A DNA stretch of 64,000 nt. Source: CAVYUC01 sp963783085 (GTDB lineage: Bacteria > Bacteroidota > Bacteroidia > Bacteroidales > Prolixibacteraceae). The notes under the pieces are model-generated. The model saw nothing but the letters and a program-made list of their open reading frames with translations, made no database searches and was not told the origin of the DNA. Both the position numbers and the translations under genes were made by a program. Positions within the stretch are counted from its first letter, which is position 1, and every line of letters begins with the position of its first letter. This document shows positions 26,430 through 35,150 of the stretch, piece after piece. Location: NCBI GenBank assembly GCA_963783085.1, contig CAWAMJ010000002.1:62001-126000 (forward strand). The letters are read 5' to 3'.

Positions 26430-27763
26430 ATGAGTAAAGAAAATAAATTAATACCGGAGTTGCGTTTTCCTGAGTTTGTGAAGGATGGGGAATGGGAGAT
26501 ATAAAAATGTTAGAGTGAATGATTTTGAGGTCACAAATTCTTGTTCAAGAGAGCATTTGATATGAAAGATGGAAAGTGAAAGATATTCCACTATGGAGAT
26601 ATGCACACGTAGTTTAATAGCAATTATAGATATTCAAAGGAGGAAATTTCTTATCATAAAATCGAATGTTTCAGAATTAGAAAGATTAAAAAAGAGAATT
26701 ACTGTACCGAAGGTGATATAATTTTTAGCGGATGTTCAGGGACATCAATGTTGGAAAGAGTATCAAATAGTAAGTAAATAATGAAAAACTTGTTTTCAGG
26801 TCTGCATACATTGCTGGTAAGATCAACGTGAAGGCGAATTGATTCGATCGCTATTTCAAGTTTTATTTATTCAAATCTATATTGGGACCAGATAAATGCT
26901 CAAATTCCAAAGCAAGATGGAGCACAACAAGTCAAAATGTTAAAGATTTCGACAAGTCAATTTCACGTGAAAATATCATACCCAAAAAATCCTAAAGAAC
27001 AACAAAAAATCGCCTCCTGCCTTTCTTCTTTAGATGAACTGCTGGCCGCTCACAACGATAAGCTGGAAGCCCTCAAAGACCACAAAAAAGGATTGATGCA
27101 AAACCTTTTCCCGCAGGAAAGACAGAAAGTGCCAAATTATCGCTTTCCGGAGTTTGAGAAGGATGGGGAGTGGGTGGAGAAGAACTTAGGGGAGATTTGC
27201 TCACAAAATAATGGTAGGGATTACTCTGCTGCCACATATGCCTACAGGAAATCCGGAGTAATTTTATTTAGAAACCAAAATATTAAAGAGAACTACTTGG
27301 ACGATAGTGATATTCTATTCATTGATATTGAATTATGAAAAGTACATAAAAATAAACGTTTAATGGCAGGATGATTTATTAACATCAAGAACCGGTTATC
27401 ACTGGTACTACTTGCGTCGTTCCTAATGAAATACGAAGGATCTCAGAGCTTCACAACTCTAATTACGCGACCTGATTTTACTATTATAAATTCCGATTTC
27501 TTGTGTCTTTATATCAATATCTGAAAAACGACAAGACTTTTTTCAACTCAACCAAGATTGGTGGAGGGCAAAACAAATGTAAATGCAGGTTCATTAACAG
27601 AAATGCTCAATTCTTATTTCCCTCAAATCCAAACGAACAGCAAAAAATCGCTTCCTGTCTTTCGGCTTTGGATGAGTTAATTACAGCGCAGTTGGAGAAA
27701 ATAGAGCAATTGCAGCAGCATAAAAAAGGGTTGATGCAGGGATTGTTTCCAAAAAGTGTCTGA
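26430..27763 (+). pseudogene. hsdS: Type I restriction enzyme specificity subunit, frameshifted in both target-recognition domains
   Basis: All parts of a two-TRD HsdS can be read in order but in different frames. The start is MSKENKLIPELRFPEFVKDG (26430 on), then a stop at 26502-26504. Fragments of TRD1 include EGDIIFSGCSGTSMLERVSN near 26710-26770. Central conserved region 1 is intact (EQQKIASCLSSLDELLAAH, then KKGLMQNLFPQ), followed by a second RFPEFEKDGEWVEKNLG. TRD2 is broken near 27335-27600, and conserved region 2 ends with KKGLMQGLFPKSV. The helical conserved regions are clean while both TRDs hold several indels. As written, no functional specificity subunit is made. Confidence 0.85.
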
Positions 27764-28372
27764 ACTATGATTTGAACGTTTAAATGATGAAATATGATTT
27801 AATGTCGTTGAGTTTAGTAAAAAATATTATTCTTAATTGTTCGACGTTGTCAGGAGCTTCGCACGCTGACAAGTCTGCAGGACTTAACCTGTCAACGTCT
27901 ATAGACTTGACAGCGTTAACTAAACAACATTGAAATATGATTAATAATGAGTATAAATATTCTGATTTGACAGCTAAAATTATCGGCTGTGCAATGAAAG
28001 TGCATACTGCCCTGGGAAATGGATTTCAGGAAGTGATTTATCAGCGGGCAATGGAAATAGAAATGTCAGACGATGGTATTGGCTTTAGCAGGGAATATGA
28101 AATGCCGGTTTATTACAAAAAACAGCAAATAGGCACGAGGCGAGTTGATTTTTTAGTTGAAGGTGTTGTTTCGTTAGAATTAAAGGCAATTATAAAAATG
28201 GAGGACGTACATCTTGCCCAGGCAATAAACTACCTCGAAGCTTACGACCTCGAAATCGGCCTTCTGGTAAATTTTGGGGCGAAAAGTCTGGAGTTTAAAA
28301 GAGTTCAGAATAAAAAGTTCAAACAACAAAATCAAGGTAATCCGGAAATCAGAAAAAATCAAAGTTCAGACA
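27757..28372. mobile_element. GxxExxY element 2, bounded by TGTCTGAAC inverted repeats
   Basis: The left end TGTCTGAACTATGATTTG (27757-27774) matches the reverse complement of the right end (28355-28372) at 17 of 18 bases. The ends are the same family as element 1 (TGTCTGAAC..TGATTT). The left end supplies the hsdS stop codon (27761-27763) and the right end stands directly before the hsdM ATG at 28374. It contains one GxxExxY gene and an internal hairpin (27843-27899). Confidence 0.65.
27843..27899. repeat. Extragenic palindrome
   Basis: Outer arms GACGTTGTCAGG and CCTGTCAACGTC are complementary at 11 of 12 positions. The loop contains GCTGACAAGTCTGCAGGACT. It lies between hsdS and the second GxxExxY gene, within element 2, and could form a REP-like hairpin. 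Confidence 0.55.
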
Positions 28373-28377
28373 AATGA
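27937..28377 (+). CDS. Second GxxExxY family protein
   Basis: A 146-residue paralogue of the protein at 25877-26293. It shows GNGFQEVIYQRAM and TRRVDFLVEGVVSLELKAI with the same candidate catalytic positions. The C-terminal tail (QQNQGNPEIRKNQSSDK) is encoded by the element's right terminal repeat. The stop codon overlaps the hsdM ATG (ATGA), so it may be translationally coupled to hsdM. Divergence from the first copy argues for two separate insertions rather than a recent duplication. Function unknown. Confidence 0.85.
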   Translation: MINNEYKYSDLTAKIIGCAMKVHTALGNGFQEVIYQRAMEIEMSDDGIGFSREYEMPVYYKKQQIGTRRVDFLVEGVVSLELKAIIKMEDVHLAQAINYLEAYDLEIGLLVNFGAKSLEFKRVQNKKFKQQNQGNPEIRKNQSSDK

Positions 28378-30008
28378 CACAAAAAGAACAACAGCAACTG
28401 GGTAAAACCCTTTGGGCAATAGCCGACCAACTGCGTGGAGCAATGAATGCAGATGATTTTCGTGATTATATGCTTTCGTTCCTGTTTCTAAAATATTTAT
28501 CGACCAATTACGAAGAGTCTGCAAAAAAGGAATTGGGAAGAGATTACCCGGATGACACGCCACCGGATGTGATGGCTAAGCTCAGGGTAAAACCACCCCT
28601 GGAGAAATGGTATAAAGAAAATCCGGAGGATGTTGTTGATTTTGAAAAGCAAATGCGCAGAAAAGTGCATTATGTGGTGAAGCCGGAATTTTTGTGGAAC
28701 AACATTACCGAACTTGCCCGTACACAGGATGGAGATTTGCTTGGAACACTGGAGAAAGGGTTTAAATACATAGAAAACGAATCGTTTGACAATTCTTTCC
28801 AGGGCTTGTTTTCGGAAATCAACCTGAATTCAGAAAAATTGGGGAAAACACCCACCGACCGGAACAAAAAGCTCTGTACCATCATTCAAAAAATTGCAGA
28901 AGGAATAGCTGATTTTTCCACCGACACCGATACACTTGGCGATGCGTATGAATATCTGATTGGCCAGTTTGCTGCAGGTTCGGGTAAAAAAGCAGGTGAG
29001 TTCTATACGCCCCAGCAAATTTCTACTATTCTGTCCCGAATTGTTACTCTGGATGCACAAGACCCGGCTAATCCTACCGGCCCCAAAAAGAAACTGGATA
29101 ATGTATTGGATTTTGCCTGTGGGTCAGGTTCTTTGTTGTTGAATGTGAGAAAACGCATTAAAGATAATGACGGCAGCGTCGGTAAAATTTACGGTCAGGA
29201 AAAGAACATTACCACATACAACCTCGCCCGCATGAACATGCTGCTGCACGGCATGAAAGACACCGAGTTTGAGATATTTCACGGAGATACATTGCTCAAC
29301 CAATGGGAACAACTCAACGAAATGAACCCGGCAAAAAAAATGGAATTTGATGCCGTTGTTGCCAATCCCCCTTTTAGTTTACGCTGGGAACCTAACGACA
29401 CCTTGGCAGAAGATTTCCGTTTTAAAAGCTATGGACTCGCTCCAAAATCAGCTGCCGATTTTGCGTTCCTTTTGCACGGCTTTCACTTTTTAAAGGAAAA
29501 TGGTACGATGGCCATTATCTTACCACATGGAGTTTTATTCCGGGGCGGTGCAGAAGAACGCATTCGCACCAAACTTCTAAAAGATAACAACATTGATACA
29601 GTTATCGGGTTGCCTTCCAAATTATTCTATTCCACAGGAATTCCTGTTTGTATTCTTGTACTAAAGAAATGCAAAAAGGAAGATGATGTTCTGTTTATCA
29701 ATGCCAGTGAGCAGTATGAAAATGGAAAACGCCAGAACAGTTTAGGCAGGAAACACATTAAAACCATTGTGGAAACATATAAATACAGGCAGGAAACCGA
29801 ACGTTTTTCCCGAAAAGTCTCGATGGAAGAAATTGAAAAGAACGGTTACAACCTGAACATTTCGAGGTACGTGAGCACGGCGGAAGATGAGGTACAAATT
29901 GACCTGGATAAAGTGAATGCAAACCTGGCTTCAATTAATGAAAGGATTAGAAACAATACGGACAAACACAATGAATTCCTGAAAGAGCTGGGATTAAAAA
30001 CAATATGA
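28374..30008 (+). CDS. hsdM: Type I restriction-modification methyltransferase, M subunit
   Basis: A 544-residue N6-adenine methyltransferase. An N-terminal helical HsdM_N domain (LWAIADQLRGAMNADDFRDY) is followed by the SAM-binding motif VLDFACGSGSLL (about 243-254) and the catalytic motif IV NPPF (about 331-334). It normally needs HsdS for DNA targeting. Gene order R-S-M with GxxExxY insertions between each pair is unusual; S and M are more often adjacent and ahead of R. If hsdS is dead, the methylation specificity of this copy is lost as well. Confidence 0.95.
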   Translation: MTQKEQQQLGKTLWAIADQLRGAMNADDFRDYMLSFLFLKYLSTNYEESAKKELGRDYPDDTPPDVMAKLRVKPPLEKWYKENPEDVVDFEKQMRRKVHYVVKPEFLWNNITELARTQDGDLLGTLEKGFKYIENESFDNSFQGLFSEINLNSEKLGKTPTDRNKKLCTIIQKIAEGIADFSTDTDTLGDAYEYLIGQFAAGSGKKAGEFYTPQQISTILSRIVTLDAQDPANPTGPKKKLDNVLDFACGSGSLLLNVRKRIKDNDGSVGKIYGQEKNITTYNLARMNMLLHGMKDTEFEIFHGDTLLNQWEQLNEMNPAKKMEFDAVVANPPFSLRWEPNDTLAEDFRFKSYGLAPKSAADFAFLLHGFHFLKENGTMAIILPHGVLFRGGAEERIRTKLLKDNNIDTVIGLPSKLFYSTGIPVCILVLKKCKKEDDVLFINASEQYENGKRQNSLGRKHIKTIVETYKYRQETERFSRKVSMEEIEKNGYNLNISRYVSTAEDEVQIDLDKVNANLASINERIRNNTDKHNEFLKELGLKTI

Positions 30009-30370
30009 AAATGACTGCAAAGCCAACCTTCAATTCAAGCACAACCGGTCCCGAACTTTTTCCAGGATTGCAATCTTTCCCGCAGAGGCGGCACAGGCTG
30101 TTCCTGCAATTGTGGCAGCGCTTTCCCGCCAACATTCAGGCGGAGGAAAATAAAGCGCAGCGCCGGATGGCGTATTGTGGAAAGAAAAAAATCGTAAGCA
30201 TTCGGCCATCCACATCCAGTAATGTCCAACTGCCGGGCTTTCTTCGGCGCAATGTTTCATACCGGCGAACCGTTTCCAATAATTATGAAAAGAGCATTCT
30301 ACACCACAGAATTTGATAAAAATAATTTGACAAGTGTATCTAATTAGGTACATTTGTTGAAAAAATTAAT
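30009..30370. other. Gene-free stretch after hsdM
   Basis: A frame of 103 codons (30005-30316) spans this region but has Arg-rich, low-complexity composition and no recognisable domain, so it is not called as a gene. The base composition is clearly more GC-rich than the flanking genes. Short inverted segments exist, but no site type could be assigned. Confidence 0.3.
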
Positions 30371-30608
30371 ATGCCCACAATAGATTCCTTTGACGGAATT
30401 AAAATCTGTATTTATGGAGGAGAACACAGACCTCCACATTTTCATGCAATCTATAACGAATTTGAAGTCGTTATTGAAATCGAAAAGTAATAACATTTAT
30501 GCTGGAGATTTGCCAAACAAACAACTTAAGAAAGTATTTGACTGGCTGGCAGGAAATTCGGATTGGGCAGTGGACGTATTTTATGAATTAAATCCGGAAT
30601 TATTATGA
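30371..30608 (+). pseudogene. DUF4160 protein, split by a +1 frameshift
   Basis: The first part reads MPTIDSFDGIKICIYGGEHR then PPHFHAIYNEFEVVIEIEK and hits a stop. The second part, NNIYAGDLPNKQLKKVFDWL..., continues in the next frame to 30608. Together they form a complete DUF4160 protein of about 79 residues (PPHFH is the family hallmark). Removing one A from the A4 run near 30485-30488 restores the frame. DUF4160 is usually paired with DUF2442, as here, in predicted toxin-antitoxin modules. It may be a real mutation, a sequencing error or a slippage-dependent switch. Confidence 0.75.
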
Positions 30609-31126
30609 GAAAAACAATTAAAATGCCAAGAATATTAAAAATAAACTGGATAACAGATTTATCAATTTCAGTTGTTTTTAATAACGGAGAATCAAGAATT
30701 ATTGATTTCAGAAAAGTATTGAACAAAATTAATTTGGTCGAAAATTCCCCTGCACGAATTCTTTATAACTCAAAAGAATTTAAAAAAGTGAAATTGGAGA
30801 ATAATACTTTATCATGGAATAATGTTGAGCAATACATTACAATGAGGAATAAAGAAAAAATGAGAGTTCCATACCAAATTGGTGCTGATGTGTTGTTAAA
30901 ATACAGTCGTCCTGAAAAATCGGAATTAGCCCTGCGGGTTGGTCGGTTAATCAAAGAATCAAGAATGTCATTGGGGTTAACTCAGCAAGAATTGGCGTTG
31001 ATGAGTGGAACTTCAAGAACGTATATTTCCCGGATTGAAAACGACAAATCTGATGTTGAATTGAGTACATTAAGAAAAATTGTTGAAACCGGACTAGGTA
31101 AAAGTTTAGAAATCAGTATTAAATAA
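30605..31126 (+). CDS. DUF2442-HTH (Xre) fusion protein, candidate antitoxin
   Basis: A 173-residue protein. The N-terminal ~90 residues are DUF2442 (ILKINWITDLSISVVFNNGE ... VPYQIGADVLL). Residues about 105-165 form an Xre-type helix-turn-helix (RLIKESRMSLGLTQQELALMSGTSRTYISRIE). Its start codon overlaps the DUF4160 stop (ATGA), so the two are coupled. The DNA-binding domain suggests autoregulation of the pair. A start at the internal Met (30623) is possible. Confidence 0.85.
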   Translation: MRKTIKMPRILKINWITDLSISVVFNNGESRIIDFRKVLNKINLVENSPARILYNSKEFKKVKLENNTLSWNNVEQYITMRNKEKMRVPYQIGADVLLKYSRPEKSELALRVGRLIKESRMSLGLTQQELALMSGTSRTYISRIENDKSDVELSTLRKIVETGLGKSLEISIK

Positions 31127-31133
31127 CCATTGG

Positions 31134-31255
31134 TAATCGAGGCGGCTAACGGATTAAAAGTCCGCCAGTGCACCTTTCTACACCGTAAGTGCGCGAGCTT
31201 CGCTCTTTCGCTTCGTTTTGCCGGGGGCGGTTTGGTAAGTCGTCGGGAATCCAAG
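31134..31255 (-). mobile_element. Second group II intron 3' remnant
   Basis: On the minus strand TTCCCGACGACTTACC then AAACCGCC matches the RT end/domain V start of the remnant at 22288-22550 (TTCCCGACGACTTAGC then GAACCGCC), about 22 of 26 bases. It is followed by a domain VI-like hairpin (GGCGGAC...CCGTTAGCCGCC) and ends CCTCGAT, next to the end of the DUF2442-HTH gene. Most of the intron is lost. Confidence 0.45.
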
Positions 31256-31460
31256 AGTATGCATTCGGCAATGCACGTGCAAAAATGCCTAATATTTTTT
31301 TACAGTCTCACGCAAAAGGGTTGCAGCAGAAAAGCTGCTTCGTTTGATGTGTTACCTGCAAATATTTTCATTGAAAGCTATCAGACAAAAAAGATTTACC
31401 ACATTGCTTTTCAATCGGTTATTTTGTAACTTTTATATTGAAATCAATAAATCAACTACA
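31256..31460. other. Intergenic region
   Basis: AT-rich, with no recognised motif. A long in-frame extension of the next gene runs back to 31344, but the lipoprotein signal starts at 31461. Confidence 0.3.
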
Positions 31461-31928
31461 TTGAAAAATTCACTGTTTTTAATACTACTGACCATCTTGT
31501 TTGGTGCTTGTGCGTCTTTAAATAAAATGACCAACGAAGCACTTTACCATGCAATTGCAGGACAAAATGAAATGACCGTTCGCAGCAGGTTAGGCACACC
31601 TGCAAGAACTGTTCAGGTACCCGATGGCGGAAAAAAGCTGGTCTACGAATTTTATAGTAAAGGCGCGCCAGCCAGTCTGAATAAATCAAAACTTACGTTT
31701 AGTTATTCCGGTGATATGGCTGACCAGGACCCACATCTTAAATGGCAATATTCCAATGTTAATACTAAAACTAATGCACCTGAATATACAATTTATGATG
31801 AAGACACATCGGTTTTAGAAGTATTTCTCAATGATGAAGGACAATGTGTAAAGTTTCAGCAAAATATGACGAAAGTTCAATTAGAACAATTTTATAAAAG
31901 TTTTAAAAAATATATCCCCTCAAACTAA
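31461..31928 (+). CDS. Small lipoprotein
   Basis: A 155-residue protein with a lipoprotein signal peptide whose lipobox is FGAC (Cys about residue 18). The TTG at 31461 is chosen as the start because it places the signal at the N terminus; the upstream in-frame ATG at 31344 would put 39 non-signal residues in front. The mature part has a short motif RSRLGTPARTVQVPDGGKKL resembling SmpA/BamE-like domains (G.P....PDG...Y.F), so an envelope role is plausible. It is followed by another secreted-protein gene. Confidence 0.6.
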   Translation: MKNSLFLILLTILFGACASLNKMTNEALYHAIAGQNEMTVRSRLGTPARTVQVPDGGKKLVYEFYSKGAPASLNKSKLTFSYSGDMADQDPHLKWQYSNVNTKTNAPEYTIYDEDTSVLEVFLNDEGQCVKFQQNMTKVQLEQFYKSFKKYIPSN

Positions 31929-31967
31929 TATCTCAAGTGGTTAATGAAAACCAAAAATCAGTTCATC

Positions 31968-32426
31968 ATGAAAAAAATTCTATCCATTGGTTTCTTCTTT
32001 TTATTATTTGAACTTACCTGCTATGCTCAAAATCCATATTCACTGGAGAACCTGCAACAGTCTTCACAAGAAAATTTGGATATATATTTGGCTTTAGCTA
32101 AAAAACAAAAAAAAACAGGAGCTATAATAAAAACAACTGGTTTGCTTACAGCTGGTGCAGGTGCTGTAATCGCTTCTGTTTCTGACCATGATGAGTGGAT
32201 TATTAGCACAGGGGAAGCAATTGGTGGAGTAATGGTGCTCCTGGGAATAGGAACTACAATGGTTGGGCTACCAATACAGCTTACAGGCTCAGCACGAATC
32301 AGAAGAATTAACAGCGTAATGTCCCAAAGTTCTGCCGGTATTAACCTTGAATTATCTCCATGCTGTTTTCGGAACAATGTTGTTCAAAAAAATCAATATG
32401 GTGCAACTGCCAGAATTAGATTTTAA
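31968..32426 (+). CDS. Secreted or membrane protein of unknown function
   Basis: The ATG at 31968 (MKKILSIGFFFLLFELTCYA) gives a 152-residue protein with a signal peptide. Two hydrophobic, glycine-rich segments follow (about 55-75 and 84-103). The N-terminal mature region is a short amphipathic helix (ENLQQSSQENLDIYLALAKK). The family was not recognised. It probably forms a pair with the lipoprotein gene 39 bp upstream. Confidence 0.6.
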   Translation: MKKILSIGFFFLLFELTCYAQNPYSLENLQQSSQENLDIYLALAKKQKKTGAIIKTTGLLTAGAGAVIASVSDHDEWIISTGEAIGGVMVLLGIGTTMVGLPIQLTGSARIRRINSVMSQSSAGINLELSPCCFRNNVVQKNQYGATARIRF

Positions 32427-32679
32427 AAATGCTTCAAGAAGAAGGGAAATAATAAGTTTTGGATAAATAAAGGGTGTTGTCCAAAGAACTCCAACTTTTT
32501 TTGGAATCATTCGGACACCGGTTGACCCTGCCGGGCTTCCGGTTTTGAAGAAAAACGCCGGCAAGGTCAAAATTTTGGAAAAGTTTCAAAAGAGCCTGCA
32601 CATTGCACAACTCTTGGCTTGAAGCTCGCAGCTTGCAGCTTTGCTCCTCTTTTTTTTCTACAATTGAATTTGAATTCCA
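32427..32679. other. Gene-free region with AGCT-rich block (copy 2)
   Basis: No gene. A block at 32614-32641 reads GGCTTGAAGCTCGCAGCTTG, nearly identical to the block at 16238-16291. A pyrimidine-rich run follows, then the leader repeat. Confidence 0.5.
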
Positions 32680-32928
32680 TTTTTTTCTAATTTTACCCGA
32701 AAAAACCGAATCTGATGAATAACCAAAAATGAATTTTCTCAAACCGATGAAAAACAATCCGCTAACTGATAAACTTCACGAAATTCACGAACTGTTTTTT
32801 AACGTATCCGAACATTTACAATGGATAGTCCCCTCTTTTTTGACCATATACTCCGAGGATCCGTATAGTGGAAGTATAAGTACCAAATATAGCCAAACCA
32901 TTAGTCGAAATATTAAAAAACAGAAACC
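32680..32928 (+). repeat. Cassette-block leader repeat, copy 2
   Basis: It shares TTTTTTTCTAATTTTACCCG, AAAACCGAATCTGATGAA, CGAAATTCACGAAC and TTTACAATGGATAGTCC with copies 1 and 3, but is the most diverged copy and has lost the CGTTTGTAA/TTACAAACG hairpin. A 67-codon frame starts at 32729 and shares EIHE.F and LQ.IV with the frame in copy 1. It leads straight into the GTG start of the RecQ-like gene. No cassette box complementary to the downstream site (expected TTAACCAC) was found. Confidence 0.65.
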
Positions 32929-35140
32929 GTGAACAGACAAGAAGCTGAAATTAGATTAAAAAAAACATTCGGATTTGACCATTTTTATGATGAACAATGG
33001 GAGACAATTAATTTGTTGTTTCAAGGGAAAAGAGTTTTGTTAATTGAAAAAACAGGATTTGGGAAATCATTATGTTTTCAATTTCCAGCAACCCAATTTC
33101 AAGGTTTGACTGTAATATTTTCTCCTCTTATTGCCTTGATGAGAGACCAGGTCAGAGGATTAAATGAAAAAGGTATAAATGCAAAATTCATCAATTCTGA
33201 ACAGACACCAGAAGAAAACACTCAAACTATTCAGGATGCTTTAAATGGAAAGCTAAAAATTTTATATATAGCACCAGAAAGACAAGAAAATCAGGAATGG
33301 ATTGATGCTACCAGAAGAATGAATCTTTCCATGATTGTTATTGATGAAGCACATACAATTTCAGTTTGGGGACACGATTTCAGACCTGCATTTAGACGAA
33401 TCATAAACCTTGTGAAGTTGTTACCGCAAAATATGCCAATTTTAGCAACAACAGCAACAGCAACGAAACGAGTTCAGGAGGATATTGAAAAACAAATATC
33501 CGGTAATATTCAGACTATCAGAGGAGAATTAATCCGGGAAAATTTTCGATTATATGTCTTAAAGGTTACTTCTGAGGACGAAAAGCTATTATGGTTAGCT
33601 GAGAATCTACCAACATTAGAAGGCAATGGCTTGATTTATACCGGTACAAGGGTTAACACAGAAATTTATTCAAGGTGGTTTGAATTTTTGGGGATAAGTA
33701 CAACTGAGTATAATGCAGGTCTTGATTCAGATTCAAGAAAAGAAATAGAAAACGGCTTAATGAAAAACAGATGGAAAGCTGTCATTTCAACCAATGCGCT
33801 TGGAATGGGAATCGACAAATCTGATATTCGCTTTATTATTCACACACAAATCCCAGCTTCTCCAATACATTATTATCAAGAAATCGGTAGAGCAGGAAGA
33901 GACGAAAAACCGACTAAATTGATACTTTTTTATAATTCAACAAAAGATAAAAATGGAATTGAGGAAGATTATAAACTTCCCAAAGCTTTTATTGATGGTG
34001 GTCGTCCAAGTGTAAAAAATTACAACAGAATTATTAGTGCGCTTAAACAAGAACCAATGGGTGAACGTCAAATAATAAAAGCAACGAACCTAAAACCAAA
34101 CCAGGTAAGAGTTATAAAATCAGAATCTCATAGAACAAGGCATAGTAAAAGAAGTAAATAAGAAATTTGAATATCAATACAATGCTCCTGAACTCAATAC
34201 CAAAACTTTCGATGAACTTCGGGAGCAGAAATTGACGGAACTAAACTCAATGTTAGAATATGTCAATTCTGACAGTTCCAGAATGAAATTTTTATGCGAT
34301 TATTTGGGAGACAAATCCCATAATCATTATCAAAATTGTGATAATACAACACTAGAGCCTATTGTTCTAAATATCAAGGAAGCAACAAAGCAAAAATTGG
34401 TAAATTTCCGGGAGTCCTATTTTCCGACACTTCATACAGCGGCAAAGACTTCTAAAACAATAGATGGAAAAAAGTATTATATTACTTTAGATAATGAGAA
34501 CCGATTGGTATTTGGACAAGAAGGGAAAAAAGAATATCATTTTAAAAGTATCGAAATCCTAAAAACAAAAATCAACAAACTGACTGGCGAAAAACAACAA
34601 CAATTTGCTATTTTGTTAAACAATCATCTGATGAAAGAAAAATTACTCAATGGCGTTGCTTCAAGTTATTACGGCGTTTCAAGTGTTGGGGCGGCATTGC
34701 GTAGAAGTAAATACGAGGATGGAGGGGACTTTCCAGATTTTTTACTTAGACTAACACTAAAAGCATTTAGAAAAAAATATGGACAAGAAAAATTTGATCT
34801 CATTATTTATGTTCCCCCGACGGAATCAGGTGATTTAGTAAAAAATTTTGCAGCAAAATTATCGCAAGTTCTAAAAGTTCCAATTTCCCATAAACTGATT
34901 AAAACGGGAATAACTCAACCTCAAAAAGTATTTAAAAACGGCTATCTTAAAAAAGACAATGTCACTCAGAAGTTTAGTTACTCACAACCAAATGAGTTAG
35001 TTGGTAAATCAGTCATACTTTTTGATGATATTTTTGATAGTGGGGCAACAATTAAAGAAATCGGAAATGTTTTGACTAAATTTGGGGTTACAAAAATTGC
35101 ACCTTTAGTTATTGCAAGAACTGTCGGTGGTGATATTTAA
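32929..35140 (+). pseudogene. RecQ-like helicase fused to a phosphoribosyltransferase domain, split by a frameshift
   Basis: Two frames form one protein of about 736 residues. From the GTG at 32929: RecQ helicase with Walker A EKTGFGKSLCFQFP (about 38-51), DEAH in VIDEAHTISVWGHDFRPAFR (about 137-156) and motif VI GRAGRDE (about 322-328). The frame then stops at 34161. The next frame continues the helix-turn-helix and zinc-binding region (CDYLGD...NCDN), then a C-terminal phosphoribosyltransferase fold with the PRPP loop VILFDDIFDSGATIKEIG (about 695-712). Skipping one A in the A4 run at 34116-34119 joins them. A DprA-like gene follows, suggesting a DNA-sensing or defence pair. May be an error, a true mutation or slippage-controlled. 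Confidence 0.8.
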
Positions 35141-35150
35141 ACGATTGATT

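Noticed and set aside
30005..30316. 103-codon frame after hsdM
   Set aside because: Arg/Gln-rich, no recognisable domain, and several other frames are open over the same GC-rich stretch.
32929..35140. Two independent genes (helicase and phosphoribosyltransferase)
   Set aside because: The second frame begins within the RecQ zinc-binding region, so the two are parts of one gene separated by a single-base frameshift.
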